A DNA stretch of 29,771 nt from Chloroflexota bacterium (GTDB taxonomy: Bacteria; Chloroflexota; Ktedonobacteria; Ktedonobacterales; Ktedonobacteraceae). Location of the stretch: NCBI GenBank assembly GCA_902810755.1, contig CADDYT010000071.1:1-29771 (forward strand). Direction: 5' to 3'. This document shows, one piece after another, positions 1 through 7,044 of the stretch; the stretch's first letter is position 1, and every line of letters begins with the position of its first letter. The notes beneath the pieces are model-generated. The model saw only the letters and a list, made by a program, of their open reading frames with translations. It was not told the DNA's origin and searched no databases. A program made the position numbers and the translations under genes.

Positions 1-2
1 TC

Positions 3-533
3 TCCTGTTTTGACGATGGTGGGGGTGCAGCAGACAAACCCGGCGATGGGGAGGAAGTCAGTGCGGGCAGCGGGGGAGAGGAACTGGCGGCCCTCATGGA
101 TGGGGAAGGTGATGGTGGGAATGGGGGTGATGTGAGCGGTCCGTCGGAACCCAGGGTAAATCCACAAGACGTTCGCTTTACCCAAAGTACAGTTAGTAAT
201 CGCGGGAACGGTTACACTGTCCTGGGGAATATCCAGGCACTACTAGACGGAAGCCTTTCCCCAGAGGATTTGCCACCGATGAAAGTATTCACTAAGACAG
301 AAGAGATGGACGTCTGGGGGTCAATAAAGACAAAGTTTGGTCTAGCCGACCCTAAGAACCTCGAAAATGGTATACTGTATACGTTGGACAATCGAAGACT
401 GTATGCCTTTCAACAAGCTGGTATAACAGATGTTCCAGTTGAGTTTGTTGATGGCAGATTAGGATTAATCAAACGCAATATGTTTAAGTTTACTACAACT
501 AACTTCGGTATATCGGCAATACTCAGGTTGTAA
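3..533 (+). CDS. C-terminal tip of a polymorphic toxin (5' end outside window), possible ParB-like toxin domain
   Basis: The frame is open from the first bases of the window, so this is the 3' end of a longer gene; the first ATG inside (96) is probably internal. The visible 176 residues begin with a Gly/Asp/Glu-rich linker like the one before the deaminase tip of the Rhs gene at 4752. About 115 residues of compact domain follow. That domain has the segment LSPEDLPPMKVF, then LYTLDNRRLYAFQQAG, and ends KFTTTNFG. A proline-led strand followed by a DNRR-L-AF-AG motif is what I associate with ParB/Srx-like nuclease toxin tips of polymorphic toxins; that family name is inference from memory. The context of Rhs debris and immunity genes downstream supports a toxin C-terminus. 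A strong hairpin follows the stop. Confidence 0.6.
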   Translation, partial: SCFDDGGGAADKPGDGEEVSAGSGGEELAALMDGEGDGGNGGDVSGPSEPRVNPQDVRFTQSTVSNRGNGYTVLGNIQALLDGSLSPEDLPPMKVFTKTEEMDVWGSIKTKFGLADPKNLENGILYTLDNRRLYAFQQAGITDVPVEFVDGRLGLIKRNMFKFTTTNFGISAILRL

Positions 534-541
534 TTTTTAAG

Positions 542-590
542 TCAAAGTCACGACAATGTTCTTTACCTGAGAACATTATCGTGACTTTGA
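542..590 (+). terminator. Long stem-loop after the toxin gene
   Basis: Arms 542-562 and 570-590 pair over 21 bp with a single mismatch and a 7-base loop. It begins 8 bases after the toxin stop codon. There is no clean T tract, so it could be a factor-independent terminator or a 3' stabilising hairpin. Confidence 0.6.
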
Positions 591-769
591 TGAGGCAACG
601 TGATGACGAATAGTAGTCAGAAGGAACACAGAAAATACCTTTTCGTGATGATGTCTCTTTGTCAAAAAGTGTAGGCTTGGGAGGGGATAAAAATAAACCT
701 TTTAAATCTTACTTCCCAGCTTATGTAGAAAATAGGATTGGGTACCTTAGGTAAAAGAGGAGGTATATT

Positions 770-1465
770 ATGCCAAATTTAGCCCGGATAGAGCATTTAG
801 GATACAGTCAAGCGTTTTTTCACTTGAAACCAGAGGAAGACAAGAGTAGAGCCTTTAGCTACTATACCTTTGATGTTCCCTGGCATCGAGAGTTTTTAAG
901 TGAATGGGATCTGATTGGTTTGCGTCGCAGAAGTGAAAAGCCTTTCCTCTACGATGTGAGGCTTCTATATATTGATGAGGAAATGTTTGAGTGGCCAGAT
1001 TTTGAGGCGGTACGTGATGCAAGTGGCCTGATCAGCTTTAATCCTCAGCAATATCTTGATGTTATCACGTTCTTTGAGAAACTGGTGGATGTTCAACCAG
1101 CAAAACTTTCTCTCACGCATTTTCGCCTGATGAGTATCGAAGCTCTTACCAGTCTTCACTGTCCCCAATTCATGATTGATGAAATGGTAGGATGTTGTTA
1201 TTATTATCTGCCTACTGAAGGGCTGCAAGAGGACGAAAGCATCAATATGATCTGTTTTCCACGATGGTCACTTCAGCATGGAATGTATCAACGGAGTTCC
1301 CTTTCATTTGCGACGTTTTCTCGCTACCAGTTAGAAGACGTGCGGTTTGATCCGTTTGACGCACATGGACCTGGGACAATAACATTCGATCAGCCTGCTC
1401 TGCAAGAGTTTGTTTTCTTGCTCAAAGAGCATGCTTATAGAAATGTTGCCCATGATTCTCGTTAG
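770..1465 (+). CDS. Unknown 231-aa protein, candidate immunity protein
   Basis: I do not recognise a family. The ATG has an excellent ribosome binding site (AGGAGG, 6-7 bases upstream). The product is soluble and acidic, rich in Tyr, Phe and Trp, with no signal peptide or membrane segment. Visible patches are a YYTFDVPWHREFLSEWDL segment near residue 32 and a CCYYY run near residue 143. It is the first gene after the toxin tip and its terminator, and stops 20 bases before a SUKH gene. In polymorphic-toxin loci that position is usually held by the cognate immunity gene, so immunity to the first toxin is a reasonable guess, not shown by the sequence. Confidence 0.75.
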   Translation: MPNLARIEHLGYSQAFFHLKPEEDKSRAFSYYTFDVPWHREFLSEWDLIGLRRRSEKPFLYDVRLLYIDEEMFEWPDFEAVRDASGLISFNPQQYLDVITFFEKLVDVQPAKLSLTHFRLMSIEALTSLHCPQFMIDEMVGCCYYYLPTEGLQEDESINMICFPRWSLQHGMYQRSSLSFATFSRYQLEDVRFDPFDAHGPGTITFDQPALQEFVFLLKEHAYRNVAHDSR

Positions 1466-1485
1466 TTTCCCTGTGAAGGAATGCT

Positions 1486-2082
1486 ATGCAAGAAATGCAA
1501 GAGATTTGGAGCCGGATAGAAAGCTGGTTCCAAAGACATGCCCCGGAGGCGTTGAACAATTTACGCAAAGGTGCGAGCGATGAGGACATTCGGCAACTCG
1601 AAATCGATCTGGGCTACCAGCTTCCCGAAGATGTTAGAGCTTCTCTACGGCTTCACAATGGCACTGTAGATACGTTCGCCGATATCTGGCAACTTCTCAG
1701 CCTTGAGGGTATGAAAGAGCAGTATCAGGTGCAAATCCAGGTATTACATTCGCTACAAGAGGATACAGATGAAGAGAATCAAGATGATGAGATCTGGTGG
1801 TGGCTCCCATCCTGGCTTCCCATCGCCTATGATGGTAGCGGTGATCTTTTGTGTGTTGATGTAACTTCACAAACCAGGCACCAGTTCGGGCAGATCATGT
1901 TCTTCGATCACGAGGTAGGAAGCTCACGCATCGCCCCTGGTTTTCATGCATTACTTTCCAAATTTGCTGACGATTTGGAGGCGGGGAAGTACAGGTTAGA
2001 TGAATATGGCAGATTGCGTAGCAAACAATTCTTATTTACTCGACCCCAAATTCCACCCGATTCTACACCCGATACGCCTTAA
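1486..2082 (+). CDS. SMI1/KNR4 (SUKH) family protein
   Basis: SUKH domain proteins are a large superfamily, many of which neutralise toxin tips of Rhs/CDI-type systems. Signatures are the entry helix and loop around residues 29-58 (GASDEDIRQLEIDLGYQLPE followed by LRLHNG), and a later WWWLPSWLPIAYDGSGDLLCVD stretch near residues 105-126, the typical W-P-I-A-DGSGD core. The C-terminus FADDLEAGKYRLDEYG is also typical of this family. Length 198 aa is normal. The start is an ATG with GTGAAGGA upstream, 20 bases after the preceding stop, so the genes are probably co-transcribed. Which toxin it counters is unknown. Confidence 0.9.
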   Translation: MQEMQEIWSRIESWFQRHAPEALNNLRKGASDEDIRQLEIDLGYQLPEDVRASLRLHNGTVDTFADIWQLLSLEGMKEQYQVQIQVLHSLQEDTDEENQDDEIWWWLPSWLPIAYDGSGDLLCVDVTSQTRHQFGQIMFFDHEVGSSRIAPGFHALLSKFADDLEAGKYRLDEYGRLRSKQFLFTRPQIPPDSTPDTP

Positions 2083-2098
2083 TTTGCTGAGGTGTTCC

Positions 2099-2308
2099 AT
2101 GACTAAAAGAATAGAAGAGCTGCTGACCCAGATTCAAGCAACACCAGGCTGTAGAATCAAAGCCCCTGCCCGACAGCCTCAAATCGAAGCAAATCTTCGT
2201 TTACCCGATGATTTGCAGGAGTTCTATCAGCTTTGTGGGGGACTGACACTGGCAGAGAAACTGGTACTGGTTACAAGCCGGTTTTGTTTCTTTTGCGGAT
2301 GTCTATAG
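2099..2308 (+). pseudogene. Truncated SUKH-type immunity gene
   Basis: The frame starts at ATG 2099, 17 bases after the previous gene, with weak GAGGTG upstream. It encodes a SUKH N-terminus: PGCRIKAPARQPQIEANLRL, then LPDDLQEFYQLCGGLTLAE. After the GGLTL turn the sequence becomes a short non-family tail and stops at 2308, about 70 residues against 130-200 for the family. No other frame between 2250 and 2410 gives a convincing continuation, although fragments remain open up to a TAG at 2408, next to the following start. It reads as a frameshifted or partly deleted SUKH gene. Confidence 0.6.
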
Positions 2309-2410
2309 TGAGGATATTGGAGGGGAAAAGGCTCTGTAAGGGTGATGATTGAAAAGATGATCTCATTTTCCCATGTCAGCAGTGTCCAGGAGCAACTGAG
2401 TGAAGGATAG

Positions 2411-2844
2411 ATGAAACAGAACGAGTTAGAGTGGTATAGTCGGCTACAACGCAAGCTCAAAGACGCTGTGGAAGAGGTATATGAGGGAAGGTAGTCCTAT
2501 TCTCTTACGGATGACAGAAGGGTGGCTAGCGAGATCATCGACCTGGCCGGGAAGTTTGAAGTACAGGAGGTGATCCATGCCCAGGACAGAGAAGAACTCA
2601 TCATCTATGCCAAGGTCGGGTCACAGTTTCAGACGGTCCGAAGCAAAATAGGAAGGATGAAGCGACCCTGGCCTTACTGGCGCAAGTCGTTCTCAATGCA
2701 CGAGAAGCAAGAGGCGTCCGTCAAGCGGCCTATGCAGCGATGAAAGCCATTATCCACTACGACCCTCGCGAACAATTTGAGCTTTTCCGGGTTTTTGATG
2801 TCCAACGAGATGCCGAGTGGCAGTGGATCAGGTCTTTATGGTAG
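2411..2844 (+). pseudogene. Broken ~143-codon gene (in-frame stop plus frameshift)
   Basis: An ATG at 2411 (GAAGGAT just upstream) opens MKQNELEWYSRLQRKLKDAV and runs to a TAG at 2492. Reading past it in the same frame gives SYSLTDDRRVASEIIDLAGK and good coding sequence up to a short A run near 2645. There the sensible frame shifts and continues DEATLALLAQVVLNAREARG to a stop at 2842-2844. Stitched together this is one amphipathic helical protein of about 143 residues, but it now carries one nonsense codon and one frameshift. I do not recognise the family. Its place among immunity genes suggests a dead immunity gene. A sequencing error could explain the frameshift but less easily both lesions. 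Confidence 0.6.
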
Positions 2845-2896
2845 GGGTCGTTTCGTGAGGGAATTATTGGTTAGCTGGTAAAGAGGAGAAGTTCTC

Positions 2897-3328
2897 GTGA
2901 ATAAAAGTATTCAATGGGCGTCGCAGCTTCGAGATGAGATAATCCAGTTGTTGAAGAGATTAGGAGGAGCCGACTGGGGATATAACCAGCAAGAGAACTG
3001 GGGATTTGTTAGCGATATCCTTGCTCTGGCAGATATGCCTGAGTATCATAAACTCAGAATGAAGCAGAGGACGATAGATGCAGGAGGCATTCTCATCGAT
3101 GCCGCAGTGGCAGATGAGGTCACATCTTTCCCTGAGATCAGAAGAGCAGTATGCAATCTCTTATCTGCGGAAGGGGAAGACCTTTTCATCGTTCTCCCTT
3201 TCTTGGATCAAGAATCGCTTCGCTACTGGTTTGTGGTAGGAGACAGGGGACACGGACATATTGGTGAAATTGTCATCCGTCGCGAGGACCTTGCTCATCT
3301 TGATCTCTCTGAGGAAGACGAACTCTAG
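2897..3328 (+). CDS. Unknown 143-aa protein, candidate immunity protein
   Basis: It starts at GTG 2897, preceded by AAGAGGAGAAG at good spacing; no ATG nearby fits better. The product is soluble and acidic at the C-terminus (LDLSEEDEL), with an N-terminal helix followed by DWGYNQQENWGFVSDILALA and a middle RTIDAGGILIDAAVADEV. No family was recognised. It is followed within 20 bases by the duplicated 124-aa gene. The last bases of this gene also resemble the sequence just before the second copy of that duplicated gene near 6625, so the duplication boundary probably lies inside its 3' end. Confidence 0.7.
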   Translation: MNKSIQWASQLRDEIIQLLKRLGGADWGYNQQENWGFVSDILALADMPEYHKLRMKQRTIDAGGILIDAAVADEVTSFPEIRRAVCNLLSAEGEDLFIVLPFLDQESLRYWFVVGDRGHGHIGEIVIRREDLAHLDLSEEDEL

Positions 3329-3719
3329 TAGCAAGGGACTGATTGACATGAATGAGAGAAGCATTCCTTTGATAGAGGCCCTTCGCCTCGGAACACGGTT
3401 GGCAGTTGAGGTGCCAGCTAGTGATCCAGAACGACTGGCAGGAGTGATCATTGTGCCGCTACGGGAAGCGGTAGATCTGCAGGCGAAACGGGAGGGATGG
3501 AAAGTCAGAGTGCTGGATCGCCGCTTTCGCGTCCGCTGGCGCGAGTATGATCGGATTCGTGCTGAGAGGGACGACTGGGATTTGAGCCTGGGCAACGGTA
3601 TCTGGGAATTGAAGAAGGCAGAAGTCGTTGGCGAGCAAGCACTCAAACACCTGCTTGTGCAATGGGGAGTGCCATTAGAAAATCTCACCTATCTCTGGAA
3701 GACAAACCTTCCTGAGTAG
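3329..3719 (+). repeat. Direct duplication, copy 1 (partner 6636-7026)
   Basis: About 390 bp here match 6636-7026 in the same orientation, roughly 88-90 percent by eye, ending exactly at the shared stop codon. Weaker similarity reaches a few bases further left into the preceding gene. The two copies bracket the DUF2625 gene, the Rhs fragment with its deaminase tip and the Imm1 gene. Confidence 0.85.
3348..3719 (+). CDS. Unknown 123-aa protein, copy 1 of a duplicated island gene
   Basis: The start at ATG 3348 is chosen because the upstream extension overlaps the previous gene and has no counterpart in the second copy. AAGGGA lies about 9 bases upstream. The protein is rich in Arg, Glu, Asp and Trp. 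It begins with RSIPLIEALRLGTRLAVEVP, has a central VRVLDRRFRVRWREYDR and ends TYLWKTNLPE. The paralogue at 6655 shares nearly all of it, with roughly 88-90 percent nucleotide identity by eye and many third-position changes, so both copies have been under coding constraint. I recognise no family. Immunity or adaptor function within the island is a guess. Confidence 0.75.
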   Translation: MNERSIPLIEALRLGTRLAVEVPASDPERLAGVIIVPLREAVDLQAKREGWKVRVLDRRFRVRWREYDRIRAERDDWDLSLGNGIWELKKAEVVGEQALKHLLVQWGVPLENLTYLWKTNLPE

Positions 3720-3789
3720 GTTATCGAACGAATGAAGGCGATTTTTGTTATACTGGTGAGGCTTCTTGTGAGGAGGTGCAAGTAGATAC

Positions 3790-4503
3790 ATGCAAAAGCG
3801 GACACTAAAAGAGTTAATCGACTTGATAGACCCGGCTTGGCCGTTGGTTCAGGAGTGGCTTACAAAGGCCCGTAATAGCGTTGAGGTACTCCCCACAGAT
3901 CGTAGGCGTGGAGAAGAAGTATTGTTACATCTCCAGGTGACGACACGGTCTTCTCCAGGTGCCATTGCGCTGGAAACTGGCGGTATCCTTATCGATCATG
4001 GCTGGTTACGTTTTCTGGGATCAGGCAATGAACACATGCAGGGAAATTTGCTTTTCTGGAACGCGAAGGGGGAAATCCTGAAAACTCACCCCTTGCCAGG
4101 AGCCTTCATTGTTGCACATGACGTTCTCGGTGGTTTTTTTGCTCTTAATGGAGGCGCGTTTTCAGGAGAATCAGGTAGTGCCTTTTATTTCGCTCCTGAT
4201 CGACTCAAGTGGGAAAATACGAAATTGTCGTACTCACAACTGCTGCAGTGGGCTGTGAATGGAGATTTAGATGTCTTCTACAAGGGTTTGCGTTGGCTCG
4301 GCTGGAAAGATGAAGTGCGTCAGATGAGTAGCGATCAGGGCTTCTCCATTCTTCCCTTTTTATGGACAGGGCCTAACCCACCCATTGCAGAGCGTTCCAG
4401 GCGTGCCGTTCCGCTAACAGAACTCTGGGGACTGCAACAGGAACTTGCTCGCCAGATTGGAGATGCCAAACCTGGTACTCCCATTAACATCCACTTTACA
4501 TGA
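3790..4503 (+). CDS. DUF2625 family protein
   Basis: The full-length sequence follows the DUF2625 pattern as I know it. An N-terminal ELIDLIDPAWPLVQEWL is followed by VEVLPTDRRRGEEVLLHLQV and TRSSPGAIALETGGILIDHG, then WLRFLGSG. Next come GGFFALNGGAF, a YFAPDRLKWE segment and GDLDVFYKGLRWLGW. Near the C-terminus are FLWTGPNPPIAERSRRAVPL and ELWGLQQELARQIG. The biochemical function of this family is unknown to me. There is no signal peptide or membrane segment. The ATG has GAGGAGGTG about 9 bases upstream, and a TATACT hexamer at 3749 could be a -10 box. It lies between the two copies of the duplicated gene, in an immunity-gene setting. Confidence 0.85.
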   Translation: MQKRTLKELIDLIDPAWPLVQEWLTKARNSVEVLPTDRRRGEEVLLHLQVTTRSSPGAIALETGGILIDHGWLRFLGSGNEHMQGNLLFWNAKGEILKTHPLPGAFIVAHDVLGGFFALNGGAFSGESGSAFYFAPDRLKWENTKLSYSQLLQWAVNGDLDVFYKGLRWLGWKDEVRQMSSDQGFSILPFLWTGPNPPIAERSRRAVPLTELWGLQQELARQIGDAKPGTPINIHFT

Positions 4504-4659
4504 GAGCGATTCATTTGTATTGCTCTTTAATGTAAAGATGCGTAGAGGTGCAATTGACTTCTATCTTTTAAACGCAGCCTGGAAGAAGTATCTTCTTCTG
4601 GACTACTGCTCGCTTTCCCTGGTTTCTTTGCCAACCTGCTATCTGCGATGCAGAGACCA

Positions 4660-4691
4660 TTTCGTAGGGGAAATTATTGGCTGAGCTCGTA
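4660..4691 (+). repeat. Short sequence shared with 2851-2880
   Basis: The two stretches align over about 30 bases with a common core AATTATTGG and flanking TTTCGT and AGCT-GTA, differing by a few single-base gaps. The copy at 2851 follows the broken gene ending at 2844. This one lies just before the Rhs fragment starts. It may mark a recombination scar or leftover 3' sequence of a lost gene. Confidence 0.45.
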
Positions 4692-4751
4692 CAGTGAAAT
4701 GCTGGTGCGAGTGGCAAAGAATGGTACGTCTACGACGCCAGCGGCCAGCGC

Positions 4752-6095
4752 GTGCTACGCCGCTCACAGACCAGCACGGGAACGACCGTCACCGTCTACG
4801 CCTTCGGGCTGGAAGAACACAGCTACAGCTTCGACAGCAGCGGCACCCTCACCGGCCAGAGCCAGACCTACTACTACCGCCTGGGTGGCAGCCTGCTGGG
4901 CGCCTTAGAGGTCAACGGCAGTAGCAGCACGACCGACTACTTGCTGACCGACACACTGGGCAGTGTGCTGGCCACCATCACCAACACCGTCAACAGCGCC
5001 AGCGTGGTGGGCAACCAGCTCTACGACCCCTACGGCACCAGCCGCTACCAGGCGGGCAGCATGGCCACCAGCAAAGGCTTCACCGGCCAGTACAACGACA
5101 ACCTCACCGGCCTGGACTACTACGGCTCGCGCTACTACGATCCAACCGCAGGCGTCTTCCTCTCCGCCGACCCCATGCAGGGCGACCTGGCGGGAACCAA
5201 CCCCTATGAATATGTGGGGTCCAACCCGGAGACCAATATCGACCCGACAGGGCAGATGTATGCGCCCCCACCCGGCTCTCAACCGGATAGTCCTCCGCTG
5301 GGGCCGAGCGGAGGCGGGGGGGACTGGTGGAGTGGAATGGTGAATGTCGGTGTTGGAGGCCAGATCCAAAGCACGAAAGACCTGAACTTGCAGCCAGATG
5401 CCTGTACTGGCGTTGGCTGTAAAACATCGGCGGCAGCGGTTGTTCCTCAGGTGATCCCAGGAAGCGGGGGAGGGCCTTTCGTCGGAGGAAGCCGGTGTCT
5501 GTCCGGTGCAGGCTTTACCTTCATCAGTGTCGATGGGGTGGCGGTAGCCAGCCCAGGGACAGGTTGCGTCTCAGGAGGAAATTCAGATCAGCCCACCAGC
5601 CCTCCTCCCAGTCGACCTTCTACGGTCGTCTTCCATATTGTTCAGTATATCCTCTGCACCGCCGGCTATGATTACTCTGATGAGAATGGCGGCAATGGAA
5701 AGTCCAATGGCAGTGGGGAAGCCAGGGAAGTGAGTGGTGTGTTTGCTGCTGATGCCGGCGATGGAGGTTTACCTCCTCCTGAAGATGAGCTTGCACAGGG
5801 TAGAGAAGAGCTAGGGATGCCGCCTCGCTCTTTAGACCCTGATGATAAGCAGACCTTTGCTATATTAAAGGCAGATGACAAAGAATACTGGGGCATCAAT
5901 GGACGAAAGCCAATTGCGATACAGGTCAATGCTATTAGCAGAGACCATGCTGAGATCGACGCCTTGAACCAGCTGTTTTTGGATCGTCGGGCATCTGGTA
6001 TTAGAGGAGGAAATGCTGTATTGTTAGTAGATAGACCTCCTTGCCCTGCCTGTGGTACAAATGGGGGGATACGCTCTGGGGTTCGAGCTGCCTAG
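4752..6095 (+). CDS. Orphan Rhs C-terminus with cytidine-deaminase-like toxin tip, cut by a TAG
   Basis: The Rhs-like frame is open from 4698, just after an in-frame TGA at 4695. The first possible start is GTG 4752, but the reading begins in mid-repeat (EWYVYDASGQRVLRRS), so this is a headless Rhs gene. Residues about 1-150 are the Rhs core end, with YDPYG, GLDYYGSRYYDP, FLSADP, NPYEYVGSNP and IDPTG. A low-complexity Gly/Ser/Pro region follows. The toxin tip is at about residues 360-447, with VNAISRDHAE (His399, Glu401) and DRPPCPACG (Cys431, Cys434). This is the zinc and proton-shuttle set of the cytidine deaminase fold. It resembles toxin deaminases of the BURPS668_1122/Pput_2613 kind; subfamily uncertain. 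The frame ends at TAG 6093 but continues sensibly to 6182. An Imm1-like gene follows. Confidence 0.8.
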   Translation: MLRRSQTSTGTTVTVYAFGLEEHSYSFDSSGTLTGQSQTYYYRLGGSLLGALEVNGSSSTTDYLLTDTLGSVLATITNTVNSASVVGNQLYDPYGTSRYQAGSMATSKGFTGQYNDNLTGLDYYGSRYYDPTAGVFLSADPMQGDLAGTNPYEYVGSNPETNIDPTGQMYAPPPGSQPDSPPLGPSGGGGDWWSGMVNVGVGGQIQSTKDLNLQPDACTGVGCKTSAAAVVPQVIPGSGGGPFVGGSRCLSGAGFTFISVDGVAVASPGTGCVSGGNSDQPTSPPPSRPSTVVFHIVQYILCTAGYDYSDENGGNGKSNGSGEAREVSGVFAADAGDGGLPPPEDELAQGREELGMPPRSLDPDDKQTFAILKADDKEYWGINGRKPIAIQVNAISRDHAEIDALNQLFLDRRASGIRGGNAVLLVDRPPCPACGTNGGIRSGVRAA

Positions 6096-6182
6096 CTCGA
6101 TGAACTAAGAGTCATCTTCGGCCCTGGCCTGGATAGCGGAGGCAATCTAATTCCGGGTGGTGAAATAACCATATTACCATAA
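6093..6182 (+). pseudogene. Cut-off C-terminal tail of the deaminase toxin
   Basis: In the toxin frame, directly after TAG 6093-6095, the sequence reads LDELRVIFGPGLDSGG and ends GGEITILP before TAA 6180. A GL-EL-VI-like strand after the GG-RS helix is what these deaminases normally have. The TAG therefore looks like a nonsense change in a once longer gene, for example CAG to TAG. The following gene has its binding site (AAGGAG) right after the TAA at 6180, which also suggests 6182 was the original end. Confidence 0.65.
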
Positions 6183-6197
6183 GGAGATAAAAGAGAT

Positions 6198-6602
6198 ATG
6201 TCCTGGAAATTAGTGACAGGATATGGGAAGCAGATTCTCAATCCTGATTGGCCACAGATTCAGCAAGCGATTCTTGAAATGAACGGGACAAGAATCAATG
6301 AAGTGATTCTTCAGTTTACAGAACAAGGAAGTCTTTTTGTCGAAGGAGGAGATGAGGGCCGATATCTGGTGGTCTATTTTCCAGAAGATCATCCTGATAT
6401 CCCTTCTTTGACTTTAAGTGACCTCTCCCTATCAGGTCCAGACGTCAGGCTCACTGTCCAGACTCCAACCGAATATGCTGCAAAACATGCGGTGAAATTA
6501 CCATTGGTACTTCACGTGCTAGAGCAGTTTTTTCATACAGGCAAGGTTCCTAAAGATGTGAGATGGGAGATTGATAATACAGAAAAAGAGGCAGACCTGT
6601 AA
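6198..6602 (+). CDS. Imm1-type immunity protein
   Basis: The 134-aa soluble protein has the layout of the Imm1 family, which accompanies deaminase toxin tips in polymorphic toxin systems. An early Trp is followed by an alternating region with EVILQFTEQGSLFVEGG and YLVVYFPEDH. A late helix VLHVLEQFFHTGKVPKDVRW then ends in the W-E pair expected of the family. The start ATG has AAGGAG 11 bases upstream, and the gene begins 15 bases after the original toxin stop at 6182. It is the likely antidote to the deaminase tip. Family assignment is by pattern memory, supported by position. Confidence 0.75.
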   Translation: MSWKLVTGYGKQILNPDWPQIQQAILEMNGTRINEVILQFTEQGSLFVEGGDEGRYLVVYFPEDHPDIPSLTLSDLSLSGPDVRLTVQTPTEYAAKHAVKLPLVLHVLEQFFHTGKVPKDVRWEIDNTEKEADL

Positions 6603-6635
6603 CTATTTGGCCTCTCAAATATTGATGAACTCTGG

Positions 6636-7026
6636 CAGCAAGGGACTGATTGACGTGGGTGAGAGAAGCATTCCTTTGATAGAGGTCCTTCGCCTCGGAA
6701 CAAGGTTGGCAGTTGAGGTGCCAGCCAGTGATCCACAACGGTTGGCAGGAGTGATCATTGTGCCGCTGCGGGAAGCGGTAGATCTGCAGGCCAAAAGAGA
6801 GAGATGGAGAGCCAGAGTTCTGGATCGTCGCTTTCGCGTCCGCTGGCGCGAGTATGATCGGCTTCGTGCTGAGAGGGACGACTGGGATCTGAGTCTGGGC
6901 AACGGTGTCTGGGAATTGAAGCAGGCGGAAGTCGCTGGCGAACAAGCACTTGAACAATTGCTGCTCGAATGGGGAGTTCCATTAGAAGACCTGACCTATC
7001 TGTGGAAGACAAATCTTCCTGAGTAG
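6636..7026 (+). repeat. Direct duplication, copy 2 (partner 3329-3719)
   Basis: This is the second copy of the ~390-bp direct repeat. It begins near AACTCTGGCAGCAAGGGACT and ends at the stop codon. Copies are 3307 bp apart, start to start, in the same orientation, so homologous recombination between them would delete the whole deaminase toxin/Imm1/DUF2625 block. Confidence 0.85.
6655..7026 (+). CDS. Unknown 123-aa protein, copy 2 of the duplicated island gene
   Basis: This is the paralogue of the gene at 3348. The start is the GTG at 6655, which aligns exactly with the ATG of copy 1; the upstream extension overlaps the Imm1 gene's end without any family match. Sequence blocks RSIPLIEVLRLGTRLAVEVP, RRFRVRWREYDRLRAERDDW and TYLWKTNLPE are shared. 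Most nucleotide differences are silent or conservative, though a cluster near residues 44-50 (KRERWRAR against KREGWKVR) and another near 105-112 change residues. Function is unknown. Confidence 0.75.
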   Translation: MGERSIPLIEVLRLGTRLAVEVPASDPQRLAGVIIVPLREAVDLQAKRERWRARVLDRRFRVRWREYDRLRAERDDWDLSLGNGVWELKQAEVAGEQALEQLLLEWGVPLEDLTYLWKTNLPE

Positions 7027-7044
7027 CTGACGAAAGAGAAAGTT

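Noticed and set aside
4905..5427. Minus-strand frames under the Rhs core
   Set aside because: The plus strand carries unmistakable Rhs motifs; these are shadows.
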